Counted from the stretch's first letter, positions 43,541-54,091 are shown. The stretch: DNA of 64,000 nucleotides from Cytospora piceicola (GCA_023375675.1 JALQBC010000004.1:434001-498000); one strand, 5' to 3'. A program made the numbers and translations. The notes: a model not told the origin generated them from the letters alone.

Positions 43541-44575
43541 TCAAGACGGCGTAGGCGTCCCGGTCATCACAACTGATCCGCCCTTGCTCTTCCTCCTATC
43601 CTTCGACCTCCCACCCGCACCCGGCTTGGGGCTCTTGGTCTTCTTAGCGTCCTTCGCCAGCACGGCCTCCGCAGCCTTGGTGTTCAGAGGGGCAAGCACG
43701 AGGGGCTTCGCGGGCTGCGGCTGGACTTGTGGCACTGCCAGCTTATCGTTACGCCCAGTGGAGGCGAAGTGGAAGTTCCCTGGTGCCCCGGTAATGGGGA
43801 TCTCGTCCATGTAGTCGCCACCGTACTTCATGTGGATAGAGAAGGACTCCTCGGCCAGCCGGGAGAGTTGCTCAGCTTCCGTGGCAGTCTTCGTGGGCGG
43901 CTGGCCTGCTTTGCCACCAGGGCCTTCGGGCATGGGTGTTGCTTCTTTGGGTTCCAGCGTTGATGCTCGCGCGATTTGTGGACTGGCGTAAGCGTGACCG
44001 CGGGCGGGCGTCCACTTCTGTATGCTGTTGGCGCTCTCGAAAATCTTGCCAATGGCATGGGACATTGTAGCCTGGTAAATAAAGGAAGCATTAGTGGTGA
44101 AACCTAGGGCAACCTGGGGGCCGTGAACGGAGTGACCTACCAGTCTTGAGCTCATGATGTCCGCAAAAGTCGGCGCGATGTATACATTCTCACCAACAAT
44201 GAAGTAGTCCTGGTGCACCGTGATCTCGTCATCAGCGCCCGGCCTCTTCCTCCTTGTCTGCTTGCGAATGACCCAAACTCCGGTTCCTTGGCCCGGTCCG
44301 GTCTCGCGGGGCTGCTCGGCGACAATGTACTCCAGGCCAGCCATGCTCTGCAGTCGAGCCTCGAAGGCCTCGCGAGTGGCAACAACCTGGGCAAGGTTTG
44401 GATTGTACAGAGACTGAGCGAGAATTGTGGCATTGTTGGACGTGCGGTCGTGGAACGGCGAGTCGGCGAAGTAAATCAACACGGTATTGTTGTGTAGTGG
44501 TCCATTGTGCATGAGGAATGCTGGGTTTCTCCACTGAATCTCGTCGAGGGGGGCTTCCTTTGTCGTGGAGCCCAT
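43541..44575 (-). CDS. med6: Mediator complex subunit 6 (Med6)
   Basis: Exons 44575-44141 and 44071-43541 encode 321 residues. Med6 is a head-module subunit of Mediator, which links gene-specific activators to RNA polymerase II. The N-terminus EIQWRNPAFLMHNGPLHNNTVLIYFADSPFHD is the family signature, followed by LYNPNLAQVV, GLEYIVAEQP, VWVIRKQTRRKR and YFIVGENVYIAPTFADIMSSRL. The 69-base intron (GTAGGT, CTAAT, TTACCAG) interrupts the conserved helix between SSRL and ATMSHAIGKIF. It contains no stop and is a multiple of three, so it also reads through, adding 23 residues that do not look like Med6. The C-terminal third is Lys/Pro-rich and low-complexity. It is divergent from an MMTAG2-like gene. 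Confidence 0.93.
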   Translation of the reverse strand: MGSTTKEAPLDEIQWRNPAFLMHNGPLHNNTVLIYFADSPFHDRTSNNATILAQSLYNPNLAQVVATREAFEARLQSMAGLEYIVAEQPRETGPGQGTGVWVIRKQTRRKRPGADDEITVHQDYFIVGENVYIAPTFADIMSSRLVGHSVHGPQVALGFTTNASFIYQATMSHAIGKIFESANSIQKWTPARGHAYASPQIARASTLEPKEATPMPEGPGGKAGQPPTKTATEAEQLSRLAEESFSIHMKYGGDYMDEIPITGAPGNFHFASTGRNDKLAVPQVQPQPAKPLVLAPLNTKAAEAVLAKDAKKTKSPKPGAGGRSKDRRKSKGGSVVMTGTPTPS

Positions 44576-45027
44576 TTTGAAGGGTGAGCTCCTTGTAGGT
44601 AAATCGTCTGTATCGTTTCAAGTACGCATCGGTCAAGAACTGCTTTCCTGATTCTGAGTGCTTGGGAAGCAGTTGAAGTTGGGGCGTGGGTCGGAGGCTG
44701 AAGATTGGAGGTTAGACTTCGATATTAAAGTTTGGAGGTTGAAAGAAGCTCGTGAAAGCGACCGCGGGGAAGCCTGGAAGCTCAATTGGGTGTGGAGCTG
44801 AGGAGCAACAGGGGGTCCCTAGGGAACCCCTGCATTTCAGCCCTGTTTTTAGTGGAACTCGACAGCAACTGTTCAGCAACATTGCTGCGAGCTTCTAACC
44901 TTCCCGTCTCCAACAACTGGAACTTCTAGTTTGCAACATCGCTGTCTCGACTTTCATCTACATACGCCTTTCCCCACTACCAATCTGCCAGTCATATTGT
45001 GTACCATTGCTTGACTGATAACTCACA
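44576..45027. other. Shared upstream region of MED6 and the MMTAG2-like gene
   Basis: The 452 bases between the two divergent starts form a compact bidirectional promoter. No obvious TATA element. Pyrimidine-rich leaders lie toward 45028. Confidence 0.6.
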
Positions 45028-45798
45028 ATGGATTTGGTGTCGACGATCCGCAAGTCGGGATCAAGAGGAGGAGTCAACTTTAGCTGGGACGAAGTCGCGA
45101 ACTCGGCACATCGCGAGAACTACCTAGGCCATTCTCTCAAGGCGCCCGTCGGGCGATGGCAAGCAGGTCGCGACCTCCAGTGGTATGCTAAAGCAGATGC
45201 CGACAATCTCGATCCGAATGAGACAGAAGACGAGCGCAAGGCCCGACTGCGCCGGGAGGAGATACAGAAGATAAAGGAGGCGGAAGAGGACGAGATGGCT
45301 AAAGCACTTGGGCTACCACCCCCAGTGCGAAATCAGTCTGGCGCCAACGCCATTGAAGTATCAGGATCGAGGGTGCTTGAAGACCAAGCTGCGCCAGGCG
45401 GCCTTCAAACCAGCACGAAGAAGGAGGATAAGGAAGAAGGACGACGCGGGCGACGACACGAGGGCAGAGACGAGAGGAAGCACAGAAGTGACCGGGAGCG
45501 ACGCCACCGGCACCATCATCGCAGCCATAGCCGCGGACAAGACGGCCGGCGCAGGAGAGACCGGGACGACGAAGGCGCAGTTTCGTCACGGCACGACGGC
45601 AGAAGACACAGGGACAGAAGCCGAAGTCGCGATCCGGAGCGTCAAAGGCGACACAGACGCCACGATGCCTCGCGCAGCCGGAGTCGCAACCCGGATCACC
45701 AACGGAGGAGCAGGTCCAGAAACAGAGACAGTGACAGGTACCGCCGCAAGTCTCCGGACGGCCGGAGGAGCTTCAGCCCGCATCGACGACAAGATTAA
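45028..45798 (+). CDS. MMTAG2-like protein (multiple myeloma tumour-associated protein 2 homologue)
   Basis: A single exon of 256 residues. The N-terminus MDLVSTIRKSGSRGGVNFSW followed by DEVANSAHRENYLGHSLKAPVGRWQAGRDL is nearly invariant in this eukaryotic family (MMTAG2, also called kinase phosphorylation protein), so the start is secure. A coiled-coil Lys/Glu stretch follows (RKARLRREEIQKIKEAEEDEMAKALGL, about 75-100), and the rest (from about 135) is Arg/Ser/His-rich and disordered like an RS domain (RSRSRDPERQ). Proteins of this type are nuclear and probably bind RNA or splicing factors; the precise role is unknown. The gene shares a promoter region with MED6. Confidence 0.9.
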   Translation: MDLVSTIRKSGSRGGVNFSWDEVANSAHRENYLGHSLKAPVGRWQAGRDLQWYAKADADNLDPNETEDERKARLRREEIQKIKEAEEDEMAKALGLPPPVRNQSGANAIEVSGSRVLEDQAAPGGLQTSTKKEDKEEGRRGRRHEGRDERKHRSDRERRHRHHHRSHSRGQDGRRRRDRDDEGAVSSRHDGRRHRDRSRSRDPERQRRHRRHDASRSRSRNPDHQRRSRSRNRDSDRYRRKSPDGRRSFSPHRRQD

Positions 45799-46273
45799 AA
45801 AGTAGAGGTTCGCGCTGTATGATCAAGACGCTGGGGAATATCTCTACGTCTTGTTCTTTGGTCCAACAAGATGTCTCTTCCGCCTAACCTTTTCAAGTGT
45901 GGCTTGGGCTTTGACTTGCTCGGTTCGAAAATATCCGTTGATAGACTGCCTCGGTCAACCCGAGACGATGGCCCTTAGCATCATTGAAATTTGCCTACAA
46001 AGAAGAATCTCATCACCTGAGGCCATTTGCCACCGCAAAATAAATGTTGGTGACGATTGACCAATCAAATGGCAGTCCTAGAGGTGCTCGGATGCTCATG
46101 TGCCTTCCTCGCTGCGATTCAGTGCCGTCAGGGCCTTCCTTTCTTCGTGGGCAATTTTATGCACATAATCTACATGTAAGTATGTGTTCTGTGTATTAAC
46201 TTCCAATGTTCTCACGATATTATACTCCACGGTTTAAGGCCACATTCTGTGCCCTGACAACTTGCCCACTGTC
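45799..46273. other. Intergenic region between the MMTAG2-like and 2EXR-type genes
   Basis: This is the 3' UTR of one plus-strand gene and the promoter of the next. No distinct signal is seen. Confidence 0.6.
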
Positions 46274-47317
46274 ATGGCCAAAGAGTTGGAGATAGACAGC
46301 AATTCAGGAGCGCCGACCATGACGACGTCCTTCTCCAATTTACCCTTTGAATTACGCCGTGAAGTATGGCATCACCACTTTAACAGCCACCGTCACATAC
46401 ACGTCATCTGTTCGGCCAACAACACTTATTATCCCCCAGCAGACCCTCCTCTGTTCCCTCTTCACCTATCTCTGGATGCGACAACAAACGAGACTCTCCA
46501 TCCTCGCGACTATGCTCGACTCGCTCATGCCAGTCGAGCTCACAGCGAGGCTCGTGCTACATTCTTGGAAACTCGGGCCATCGCAGACCTCATAACTTGC
46601 GGGCCGGGTCTGGCTAGCTATTCACGCGACAGGCTGGAGAACTACGCCCGTGGAAAACTATCCATCGCTGCGTCCCGAAGGCTTTTGAGCCGTGTCATCA
46701 CGAGCGACCAAGTAAGCGCCGAGTGCGAGTCCTTGCTGAAGAGGGATGCCGAGGCGGCCAAGGTTCGGTTTCCCGTCAATGTGAACACCGATCTCGTCTA
46801 CTTTCTCGATTACCAGAGCGGGCGGATGTTCAGCAAATTGTGCGGGGCTACTTGGATGCCCAAAGTGAAGCAGATCGCATTGGCTGTCGTCGATGGGAGG
46901 TATGGTCCCGGGATCGTATGGAACCACGACAATATGGGCGATGAGATACGGAGACATACCCATTCGGACGGCGGCGCCTTCCCAGCATCTTTGATGTCCG
47001 GTGTGGCAGGCCGCTTCTTCAGATTCTTCCTCGTCATTATTCCTGGAATGGCTCAATGCGAGACACCTCCAAGTACACACAATGTAGGGCGCGATGAGTT
47101 CGGGTTTTCTGCGTTGGAGGACTGTGCGGAGATTTTAAGTGATTGGGAATTATCACAGGCCAAGGAGGTCATCGGAAGGGTCACTACACAGATTGAGGAT
47201 GCTTTCCCACCTGGCGACCGCCCTTACGAGATCCGGGGTGTGGTAGATATCGACTGCAAACTGCCGGTCGGGGATGTAACTTACAGGAGACGTCCGAGAG
47301 CGCTCAAATCAGTATGA
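46274..47317 (+). CDS. 2EXR-type (F-box-like) hypothetical protein
   Basis: 347 residues in one exon. The start at 46274 is the first ATG; an earlier frame opening at 46262 uses TTG. Residues 20-36 (FSNLPFELRREVWHHHF) are the opening motif of the 2EXR family, F-box-like helical domains common and strongly expanded in Sordariomycetes. The family pattern continues in a region of CGPGLASYSRDRLENYARG-type sequence, but no other domain is recognised. The function of these proteins is unknown; many copies sit in accessory or fast-evolving loci. A long 3' region without genes follows. Confidence 0.75.
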   Translation: MAKELEIDSNSGAPTMTTSFSNLPFELRREVWHHHFNSHRHIHVICSANNTYYPPADPPLFPLHLSLDATTNETLHPRDYARLAHASRAHSEARATFLETRAIADLITCGPGLASYSRDRLENYARGKLSIAASRRLLSRVITSDQVSAECESLLKRDAEAAKVRFPVNVNTDLVYFLDYQSGRMFSKLCGATWMPKVKQIALAVVDGRYGPGIVWNHDNMGDEIRRHTHSDGGAFPASLMSGVAGRFFRFFLVIIPGMAQCETPPSTHNVGRDEFGFSALEDCAEILSDWELSQAKEVIGRVTTQIEDAFPPGDRPYEIRGVVDIDCKLPVGDVTYRRRPRALKSV

Positions 47318-48149
47318 GAGGTGAGCATGGAGTCCTCCTGGCTTCTGTCATGGAGCACCTCTTATCTGAAGGCCAGAAGAAGGGGATTATGGTGGGTGAA
47401 CAGCTTACAAGCTTCTGTGCTCTCGCACGGTCACATGCTCGGCTTGAACTGCAGGTCTCCCGAGGATCAATACCCAGATAGTTCACAAATTTGTATTAAT
47501 AGCTAAGGATGGTTCCTCGACAGGGGGCATTATCTCTGGATCCAGATTAACCTGTCAGTTCTTGTCACTCGTACGCAAGTCTTGATATATCGACATCGCC
47601 TTGCTCGCTGATGGTGGGAATCAATCCATGTAAACGAGTAGAGACATACCTAATCATACACTCGCCTGTGATACATAGAGCTATATTGTTCATAGTGTAG
47701 GGATTTCTCTGCAATGCACAATTGGGCCTCGGGAAATAACAAACGGTCTTGATTTACCTACCTTGTACTGGGTAGTGTTACACAGTAGTGGGTTACAAAC
47801 GGCTGATTAAGGATCTGCAGGGTCTCGATTCCAGGGCTTCAGGCCACTAAAGCCGGGGCCAATTTCACGCCATTGCATCTGTCAGCTGCCTCGGAACATT
47901 CGTCCTCCACTCAAAAGTTCAAGTTCCAGTTCCAAGTTCTGCGCGCAAACAAACAAACTTGTTACTCCGCCGTTGCGCCTACAAAGGGTTCTCAACCGTT
48001 GAAGACCGCCCTGGCAATGGCCTCTCCTGTTTCCAACCTCTACTCTAGTCTCTAATGATCGCGCTTCCAATCAGTTAGTCCGGCCATTACTCGCAACAGA
48101 TGCGCCCAACTTGCACACTTTCCGTCTTCGCATCTCGCGTCGCCTCAGA
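47318..48149. other. Intergenic region before the deubiquitinase gene
   Basis: Over 800 bases with no supported gene. It contains a short upstream ORF at 48100-48153. Confidence 0.6.
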
Positions 48150-48153
48150 ATGA
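48100..48153 (+). promoter_or_regulatory. Upstream ORF overlapping the deubiquitinase start codon (ATGA)
   Basis: An ATG at 48100 opens a 17-codon frame whose TGA (48151-48153) overlaps the main ATG (48150-48152) as ATGA. This arrangement can couple termination to reinitiation and so set the translation rate of the main gene. Confidence 0.45.
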
Positions 48154-50276
48154 CCTCGTCGTCGACACGGGATCCGAGGCGCTACGACCCTTTGCAGAAC
48201 CATCTGCCTCACGGAACTTACTACTCTGGAGAGAACTTACGGGACAGGATCTTGCAACCCAGCTTCTTGGTTACTTTCTTCATAATCCTCCTCACTCTTG
48301 GCTACCATCTCGCCCAAAACCACGCAACTTCCCGCGGTCGCCAGTTACCTACCATCTCCGAAGTCATCTGGGACGCCCTCGTCTTTACCATTCCAGCAAC
48401 CTTCCTCTACGCTGTCGATCGATGGGTGAATCCCCCCCTATTCCCGATCCCCATGCTGCAATCACAACCAACCACCCATGCCGCCAAGAGCGACGTCCTT
48501 CGTAAAATATTGCGAGCCGACCAGCCCGGAGGAATAGTCGCCTCTGTGTCCCAGGCCGGTCGACGGACATTATCTAATACATTCTCTGGCTTGAAGGGGA
48601 ATATCAGCCAACCTGCTGGTCTTGGTAACTGGGACAACTCGTGCTTCCAGAACAGCATTTTACAAGGACTAGCGTCATTGAAACACCTACCGCGATATCT
48701 AGGCGGACTGAATACCGCAGAACGAACGCCACATGAAGACCAAACCACCACCGCTGGGTCTCTGCGTGCTTTCATCGCCGAGCTGAACGACACGTCGAAC
48801 AATGGCAAGACGCTTTTCACGCCAGGGGTTCTCAAGAATATGAGCACAATCCAACAACAGGATGCTCAGGAATACTTTTCAAAACTGTTGGACCAGATTG
48901 ACAAGGACATAGAGAAGGGAGCGAAAGCGGCATGTAGATTGCCTGGCTACGAGACGGATCCGAGCAAGGACGATACTGCCGCCAGCCAACATAGTGATGA
49001 CAGCGGCTACCAGAGCCTGCCCACCCTGTCTAAGGCCGGCTCGGAACTAGTGACCATCCGCAATCCGCTCGAAGGTCTGTCCGCTCAGCGTGTCGCCTGC
49101 ACGGCTTGTGGGTACTCGGAAGGACTGTCCATGATACCCTTCAACTGCTTGACGTTGAACTTCGAAGGGGGCGTGCCACATTATGACCTGTTCGAGCTTC
49201 TAGATAACCTCGTGCGGCTTGAAGCAATAGAGGGCGTGGAATGCGTGAAATGCACCCTCCTCCAGTATCAGAAAGGCCTGCAGCCGATGGCAAAGGCCTT
49301 GCCCGCCGCGGCGGCCAGGCTGAAAGTCATCGAGGACGCTCTAGAGGAGGACGAATTTGATGACAAGATCATTAAAAGGCTGAAGATACCCGACAACAAG
49401 ATGGTCAGCTCGACCAAGACGAAGCAAGTGGTGATTGGACGACCACCACCAAGCTTGGTGATGCATATGAATCGCTCTGTGTTCGACCCAGCTACTTTCC
49501 GGTCGTATAAGAATCTGGCAGCAGTCCAGTTTCCATTGACGCTGGACCTCGGCCCTTGGTGTATCGGGAGTGCGGAGGGTGTGAGAATCCCAGGAGAAGC
49601 AAGGAAGGGCGGTGCTGAATACCAATACACAGAGATGTCTGCTGATAAGGAGCAGTGGGTGCTTGATGCTAGAGCTTCAATGGTCGCAGGAGACGCGCAC
49701 CCATCGAAAGTCTCTGGGCCCATCTATCAGCTTCGCGCGGTGGTGACGCATTACGGTCGGCATGAGAATGGACATTACGTTTGCTATCGGAGGCACCCGC
49801 GCACGTCCATACAGGTCTCAAAGAGCTCGGAAAGCGAGAGTCAGGCAGACCAGCCGCCCAACCTGGCAGGCGATGATCTTGCAGGCAGCGTTGATAGCAC
49901 CAACGAGAGCAGGATGGATGAAGCGACCACCGACGAGCCCTACGGCGAGGGTGTAGACTCTCAGTGGTGGCGTCTGAGTGACGAGACTGTCACGAAGGTC
50001 GCTGAACAGGATGTCCTATCACAGGGAGGCGTGTTTATGCTATTTTATGACTGCGTCGATCCGAACTCGGTCCTCGTCACTTCTGGCGCAAATGCAGAGG
50101 TCAGGGATTCTATTGAAATCCCATCGACCAGTGCCGAGGATAATGGCCGTAAGTCACCCTCATGGTCCGGGGACTCGGTTGCGACACTATGCAACCCCCC
50201 AACAGAGCCGGCGCAGTCGAAAACTGGATCACGCGAGCATCCGGCAACCTTATTCGGCATTTTGTCGGCAAAATGA
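48150..50276 (+). CDS. ubp1: Membrane-anchored ubiquitin carboxyl-terminal hydrolase (Ubp1 type)
   Basis: 708 residues in one exon. The ATG at 48150 is used; the frame is open to 48111 with TTG only. A hydrophobic segment (FLVTFFIILLTLGYHL, about 39-54) and possibly a second (EVIWDALVFTIPATFLYAV, about 76-95) lie before the peptidase domain, as in yeast Ubp1, which exists in an ER-membrane form. The USP catalytic Cys is in GNWDNSCFQNSILQGL (Cys165). The His box is RHENGHYVCYRRH (His542), with the third catalytic region WWRLSDETVTKV near 610. The enzyme removes ubiquitin from substrates, and the anchor suggests cytosolic-face action at a membrane. Acidic Ser-rich loops (SKDDTAASQHSDDSGYQS and a stretch from 560-600) interrupt the domain. 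Its start overlaps a short upstream ORF. Confidence 0.92.
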   Translation: MTSSSTRDPRRYDPLQNHLPHGTYYSGENLRDRILQPSFLVTFFIILLTLGYHLAQNHATSRGRQLPTISEVIWDALVFTIPATFLYAVDRWVNPPLFPIPMLQSQPTTHAAKSDVLRKILRADQPGGIVASVSQAGRRTLSNTFSGLKGNISQPAGLGNWDNSCFQNSILQGLASLKHLPRYLGGLNTAERTPHEDQTTTAGSLRAFIAELNDTSNNGKTLFTPGVLKNMSTIQQQDAQEYFSKLLDQIDKDIEKGAKAACRLPGYETDPSKDDTAASQHSDDSGYQSLPTLSKAGSELVTIRNPLEGLSAQRVACTACGYSEGLSMIPFNCLTLNFEGGVPHYDLFELLDNLVRLEAIEGVECVKCTLLQYQKGLQPMAKALPAAAARLKVIEDALEEDEFDDKIIKRLKIPDNKMVSSTKTKQVVIGRPPPSLVMHMNRSVFDPATFRSYKNLAAVQFPLTLDLGPWCIGSAEGVRIPGEARKGGAEYQYTEMSADKEQWVLDARASMVAGDAHPSKVSGPIYQLRAVVTHYGRHENGHYVCYRRHPRTSIQVSKSSESESQADQPPNLAGDDLAGSVDSTNESRMDEATTDEPYGEGVDSQWWRLSDETVTKVAEQDVLSQGGVFMLFYDCVDPNSVLVTSGANAEVRDSIEIPSTSAEDNGRKSPSWSGDSVATLCNPPTEPAQSKTGSREHPATLFGILSAK

Positions 50277-51883
50277 AAGGGGGGTGGGGGGTGGAGGCCT
50301 GCTCGGCGGCCGTCTTCCAAGACGGAAGTCGATCGAGTATCGCATACAGGCTTTTTGCCCTGTGACTTGGCTTCACATGGTAGCGTGTAGCCCAAGCCGC
50401 TTGGATGCACAACGAAACAGCATAGGGCGGCGGGATGACCATTGATTATTGTTGCATAGCGTCGGCGTTTTAGGGCCTCAGCGAGAGTATTCTCCCTGGC
50501 CGGTCAATTAGATTAGAGTGGAAATGGAGCGAAGAATCACATATGTTGTTGCAGAGTCTGGCATCGGTACCTGAACTGTGTCGTCCCACTTGTCAGCATA
50601 AGGTGGCATGAGGACAGACTTGATGCATGATTAGGGAGGGCACTTGACATAGAAGCCCTAGAGATTTGCAACATAAATTGAGAAACAGCGGGATTTTTTA
50701 CCAACCATATGTAAGAGTCGGTCTGACTGCCTACCCTAACGGCTGTGCTATCCTCTCCTGTGATCTGATGACATCCCCTCGGCAGTCTTAGCAGTCTCAG
50801 TAATCTCGGTCTTCTTGTCCGTCGAGAATTCCTCCCACGGGCAGCAGAAGAACCATATATCATGTTGAAGGCGACCATCGTGTCGGAGTTTACCACATGA
50901 CCGGTTCCGCCCATCAGGGCCCTTTCGGCCGCCCATCCATCTCGGGGAACAGACAAGCTGGCCGGTCCTCTCCGCCCGCCCCTCCGGGACTACCCCATCC
51001 CACTCGTGGTCCTCGTCGTCCTCCAGGCGGTAGACGTGCGGCAGCGCGGGGCCGTAGAGGCAGTCCCCCAAGGGCCCTCACGAGCTCGCCCTTGGTGACG
51101 CCGCCGGAGCCCTCCAGGAGGACGCTGGAGGCCACCACGCACGGGCAGCTCGCGGCGTGGGCCCTGATGAAGAGGGTGGCGCCGAAGACGCCCGTCGGGG
51201 GGCGAGGTGAGGCGCTCCGGGATGGCCGGGTCCGCGAGGACGGGCGGATTAGCCGTGTTATCTGTGTCGTTTTTTTTTCTAGGCCTGTCAAGTTAGCTAG
51301 GTCGTGTAACGGCTGCCTAGGTGTTATAAGGTGATGGCTCCTGAGGGCCCACGCGACCCCTCTCGAGGCATAGACCCCATAGCTGCCACCATAGAGATAC
51401 CTAGATTCAAGTAAGACGGATCAGTAAGTACATGTTGGTTGTGGCAGATCGGCTAACCACTTTGGCCTTTTCTTACTTAGGTACCTAGATATGCACTGAT
51501 GTCCCTTTACTGCACTGGCCGTCTCATCTCGATGGTATACAATATGCTGATGAGGCACCATTGCCAGGCGTCGATGGACATTATGATCCTGACTAGAACC
51601 ACATGCACTTCATCACATAGCCACAGGAACGTCTGTTTGTGTTGCGCTAAGGAATACGACCAAGGTCATCCAATCGTGTTTGGTACATTGCATCTAACGC
51701 ACCAGGTATATACAATAATAGCAGGCTCCAAAGGCAGGCCAATCGACAATCGACATGTAGGTAGGTATCTGGGTCTAGGAACTCTTCTAAAGCTCTAGCC
51801 TGACCCTCGACTCTAATTTATCTCGAAACTTCTTCTTCTTCTTCCCCTCTCTCCTCCTCGTTACCGTCCGGGACACACCTCTC
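50277..51883. other. Intergenic region containing a gene relic
   Basis: The 1.6 kb between the deubiquitinase and nitroreductase ends contains the frameshifted relic described separately, a T9 run at 51270-51278 and GGTACCTAGATA-type motifs at 51478. Otherwise it holds 3' UTRs only. Confidence 0.5.
50748..51290 (-). pseudogene. Frameshifted gene relic, family unknown
   Basis: On the minus strand, protein-like sequence is spread over different frames that follow one another without splice sites: first ADPAIPERLTSPP, then GVFGATLFIRAHAASCPCVV to GGVTKGELVRALG, then DCLYGPALPHVYRLEDDEDH and RTGQLVCSPR, possibly then DGWAAERALMGGTGHVVNSD. The switches fall at a C6 run near 51205 and a G5 run near 51067, and near 50945. 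Third positions are GC-rich as in real genes here. The simplest reading is a decayed gene; sequencing errors at homopolymers are the alternative. I recognise no family. Confidence 0.35.
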
Positions 51884-52744
51884 TTAAGCGCCGAAGGCCT
51901 TGAACTTCTCCTCGATGGGCTGGAAGGTCTTCTCGCCGGCCTCGCCGGTCTTGCCGCCGAAGACGAGCTGGGCGCTGAGCTTCCAGCTCTGGGGGATGTT
52001 CCACTGGTCGATGACCTTGGCGTCGATCAGGGGGTTGTAGTGCTGGAGGTTGGCGCCGAGGCCCTCGGACTCGAGGGCGGTCCACACGGCGAACTGCAGC
52101 ATGCCGTCCGAGTGGGTGGCCCAGATGGGGAAGCGGTCGGCGTAGATGGAGAACTTCTCCTGCATGCCGTTGATGACGTTCTGGTCTTGGAAGAAGAGGA
52201 CCTGGCAGGGTGGGAAGAGTGGTTAGCGACTGGAGAGTGGGGGAAGAGGCAGGAGGGGACAAGGGGAAAACGGGAAAAGAGGACATACAGTGCCGCCGGA
52301 GGCCTTGAACATGTTCAGCTTGGCGGAGGTGGACTCCCAGCCGTCAGCGGGGACGATGGCCTTCAGCACCTCGATGGCGATGTCCCACAGCTTCTCGTGC
52401 TCGGCGCCGAAGAGGACGAGGACACGGTTGGACTGGGAGTTGAAGGAGGAGGGGACCTGCTGGAGGGCCTCCTTGACGATCTCCTGGATCTTGGCGGGGG
52501 TGATGGTCAGGTCCTTGGAGAGGGGGTAGTATGAGCGGCGGTTGGTGATGTTCTCAAGAACGGCATTGGCGTTGATGGCAGACATATTGGCTGAGGTGGT
52601 GCATAGGAAGCGGGGACGGGTAAGAAGTGGTGTTGTAGTAGTTGTCGTTGTTGGTCGGGTTGTGAGTTTGAGAAGAGCTGGTCTGGAAGTTGTGGCTTTG
52701 AATGAGGACGAGACAATTCTCGCGAGGGGGACGGCTCTATTCAT
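51884..52744 (-). CDS. Nitroreductase-family oxidoreductase (Hbn1/Frm2-like)
   Basis: Exons 52744-52289 and 52201-51884 encode 257 residues. The 87-base intron (GTATGT...CTGCCAG) joins FKASGGT to VLFFQDQNVINGMQEKF. The family pattern is clear: NITNRRSYYPLSKDLTITPAKI, then SFNSQSNRVLVLFGAEHEKLW, FPIWATHSDGMLQFAVWTAL and GLGANLQHYNPLID. These FMN enzymes reduce nitro compounds and quinones using NAD(P)H; yeast Hbn1 and Frm2 are linked to oxidative-stress and lipid signalling. An ATG at 52585 (MSAINANAVLENI) would give a 204-residue protein close to the usual family length. I use the earlier ATG because the extra 53 residues (MNRAVPLARIVSSSFKATTS) resemble a mitochondrial presequence. The two starts could direct two locations. 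Confidence 0.9.
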
Positions 52745-54091
52745 ATTCGTGCTCAGGTAGCTTGATGACCAACTGCTTACACGAAAGGTGGGGGGGGGAG
52801 GGGGAAAGAAGAGGGGTGGAATTATATGTTCTAGCAGTCTAGACCCCATGCGATGGGTCCCCATGAGATCCTCCCTCCCGCATGCTATTGAACGGGGTGG
52901 GATATGTTCAACAATATGCATCTCCCTTCATATCTTCCTGGTTACACGGTACCTGAACGCACTAGTCCTAACGGGCCGTCTTAGACGGGGACTTGCTCAT
53001 TGCATATCAACTGGGTGAAGACAGCAGGTATCCTAGTATTCCCAGATCTTCAAGGGTTCCAGGGTTATCCGGCCCCGAGTCGGTGGTAAGTAAGCCCAAT
53101 TGGTGATGGCGCGGCGAAAAGGACAAATGTGGATAAAATCCGGCTGCATGTGATCGAAAGGATCCGATATACTATGGTACACTATAAGTACACTACACAC
53201 ACTATATGAATGACGTGATACGCCGGCTGACTGAGGATTTCAAAGCCTTGCTAAGTTACTCTGAGCTCGACAAGGACCAGATGACTAAAGATTTGAAACC
53301 CAGCAGATCATCCAATGCAGAATATCGAGCCTTGACGCCCCTTGCAGATTAGCCTGCTCTTCATAAATACACATCACTATGTGTAACCCGTAAGACGCTT
53401 TTATCGCTGTGTCTCTACCTCTTCGTAGAAAGCTGGTGTTTCTAATCGTGCATCCATCTCAACGGGATTCCAAGGGTACCAGGGACCAGGGCATACTATT
53501 CAGGCGAGTCGGGGCCCATCACGACGTGTTGGTGTATGTGGTGATAGGCGGTACACACTTTGCATCATTATAAGTGTGTAATACCTAGGTAGATAAATAC
53601 TGACGTATGTACGTACCTAGGCAGCTATATGAATGCGAAGGGCTTTAGTCTAAAACTGCTACATATACAATGACCAACCCTCTTCCCACGTTCCCACGTG
53701 GAGAATGCCATTCATAGCTTGTTTGAATTATTTGATATATCGTTCCATTCTCATTGTTACCATGTGATTAAGCATTTGTACGAGCCATGCGAGACGGAAA
53801 GTCTGAAACTAGCAAAACCCATAACTACCTTTCAAGTCCTGAACGCCAATCGAGGGCGAAGATTCGCAAAATGCCCTGCTTTCCCCCTTCTAAAACACGC
53901 CGTGAGGCCCATGCAATTTTTCCGAAGCGCCCCAAAGCCCAAAGGCCAAATGCTTGCGCTGGGTGATCTTCTAATTTCTACCCGCGCCTGCGGTAAGCCA
54001 TCGTGCGCCGGGTTGCCTTGTCAGGCTTGCTTATCGCCCTATGATGGCCACGGGACACCCCGTGATACGTATCGGTCATTTGCGCATCGAA
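52745..54091. other. Intergenic region between nitroreductase and reductase genes
   Basis: About 1.35 kb with the nitroreductase promoter and the reductase 3' end. CCTAGG-type motifs lie near 53583 and 53615. The plus-strand ORF at 53698-54267 is partly antisense to the reductase and is not supported. Confidence 0.55.
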
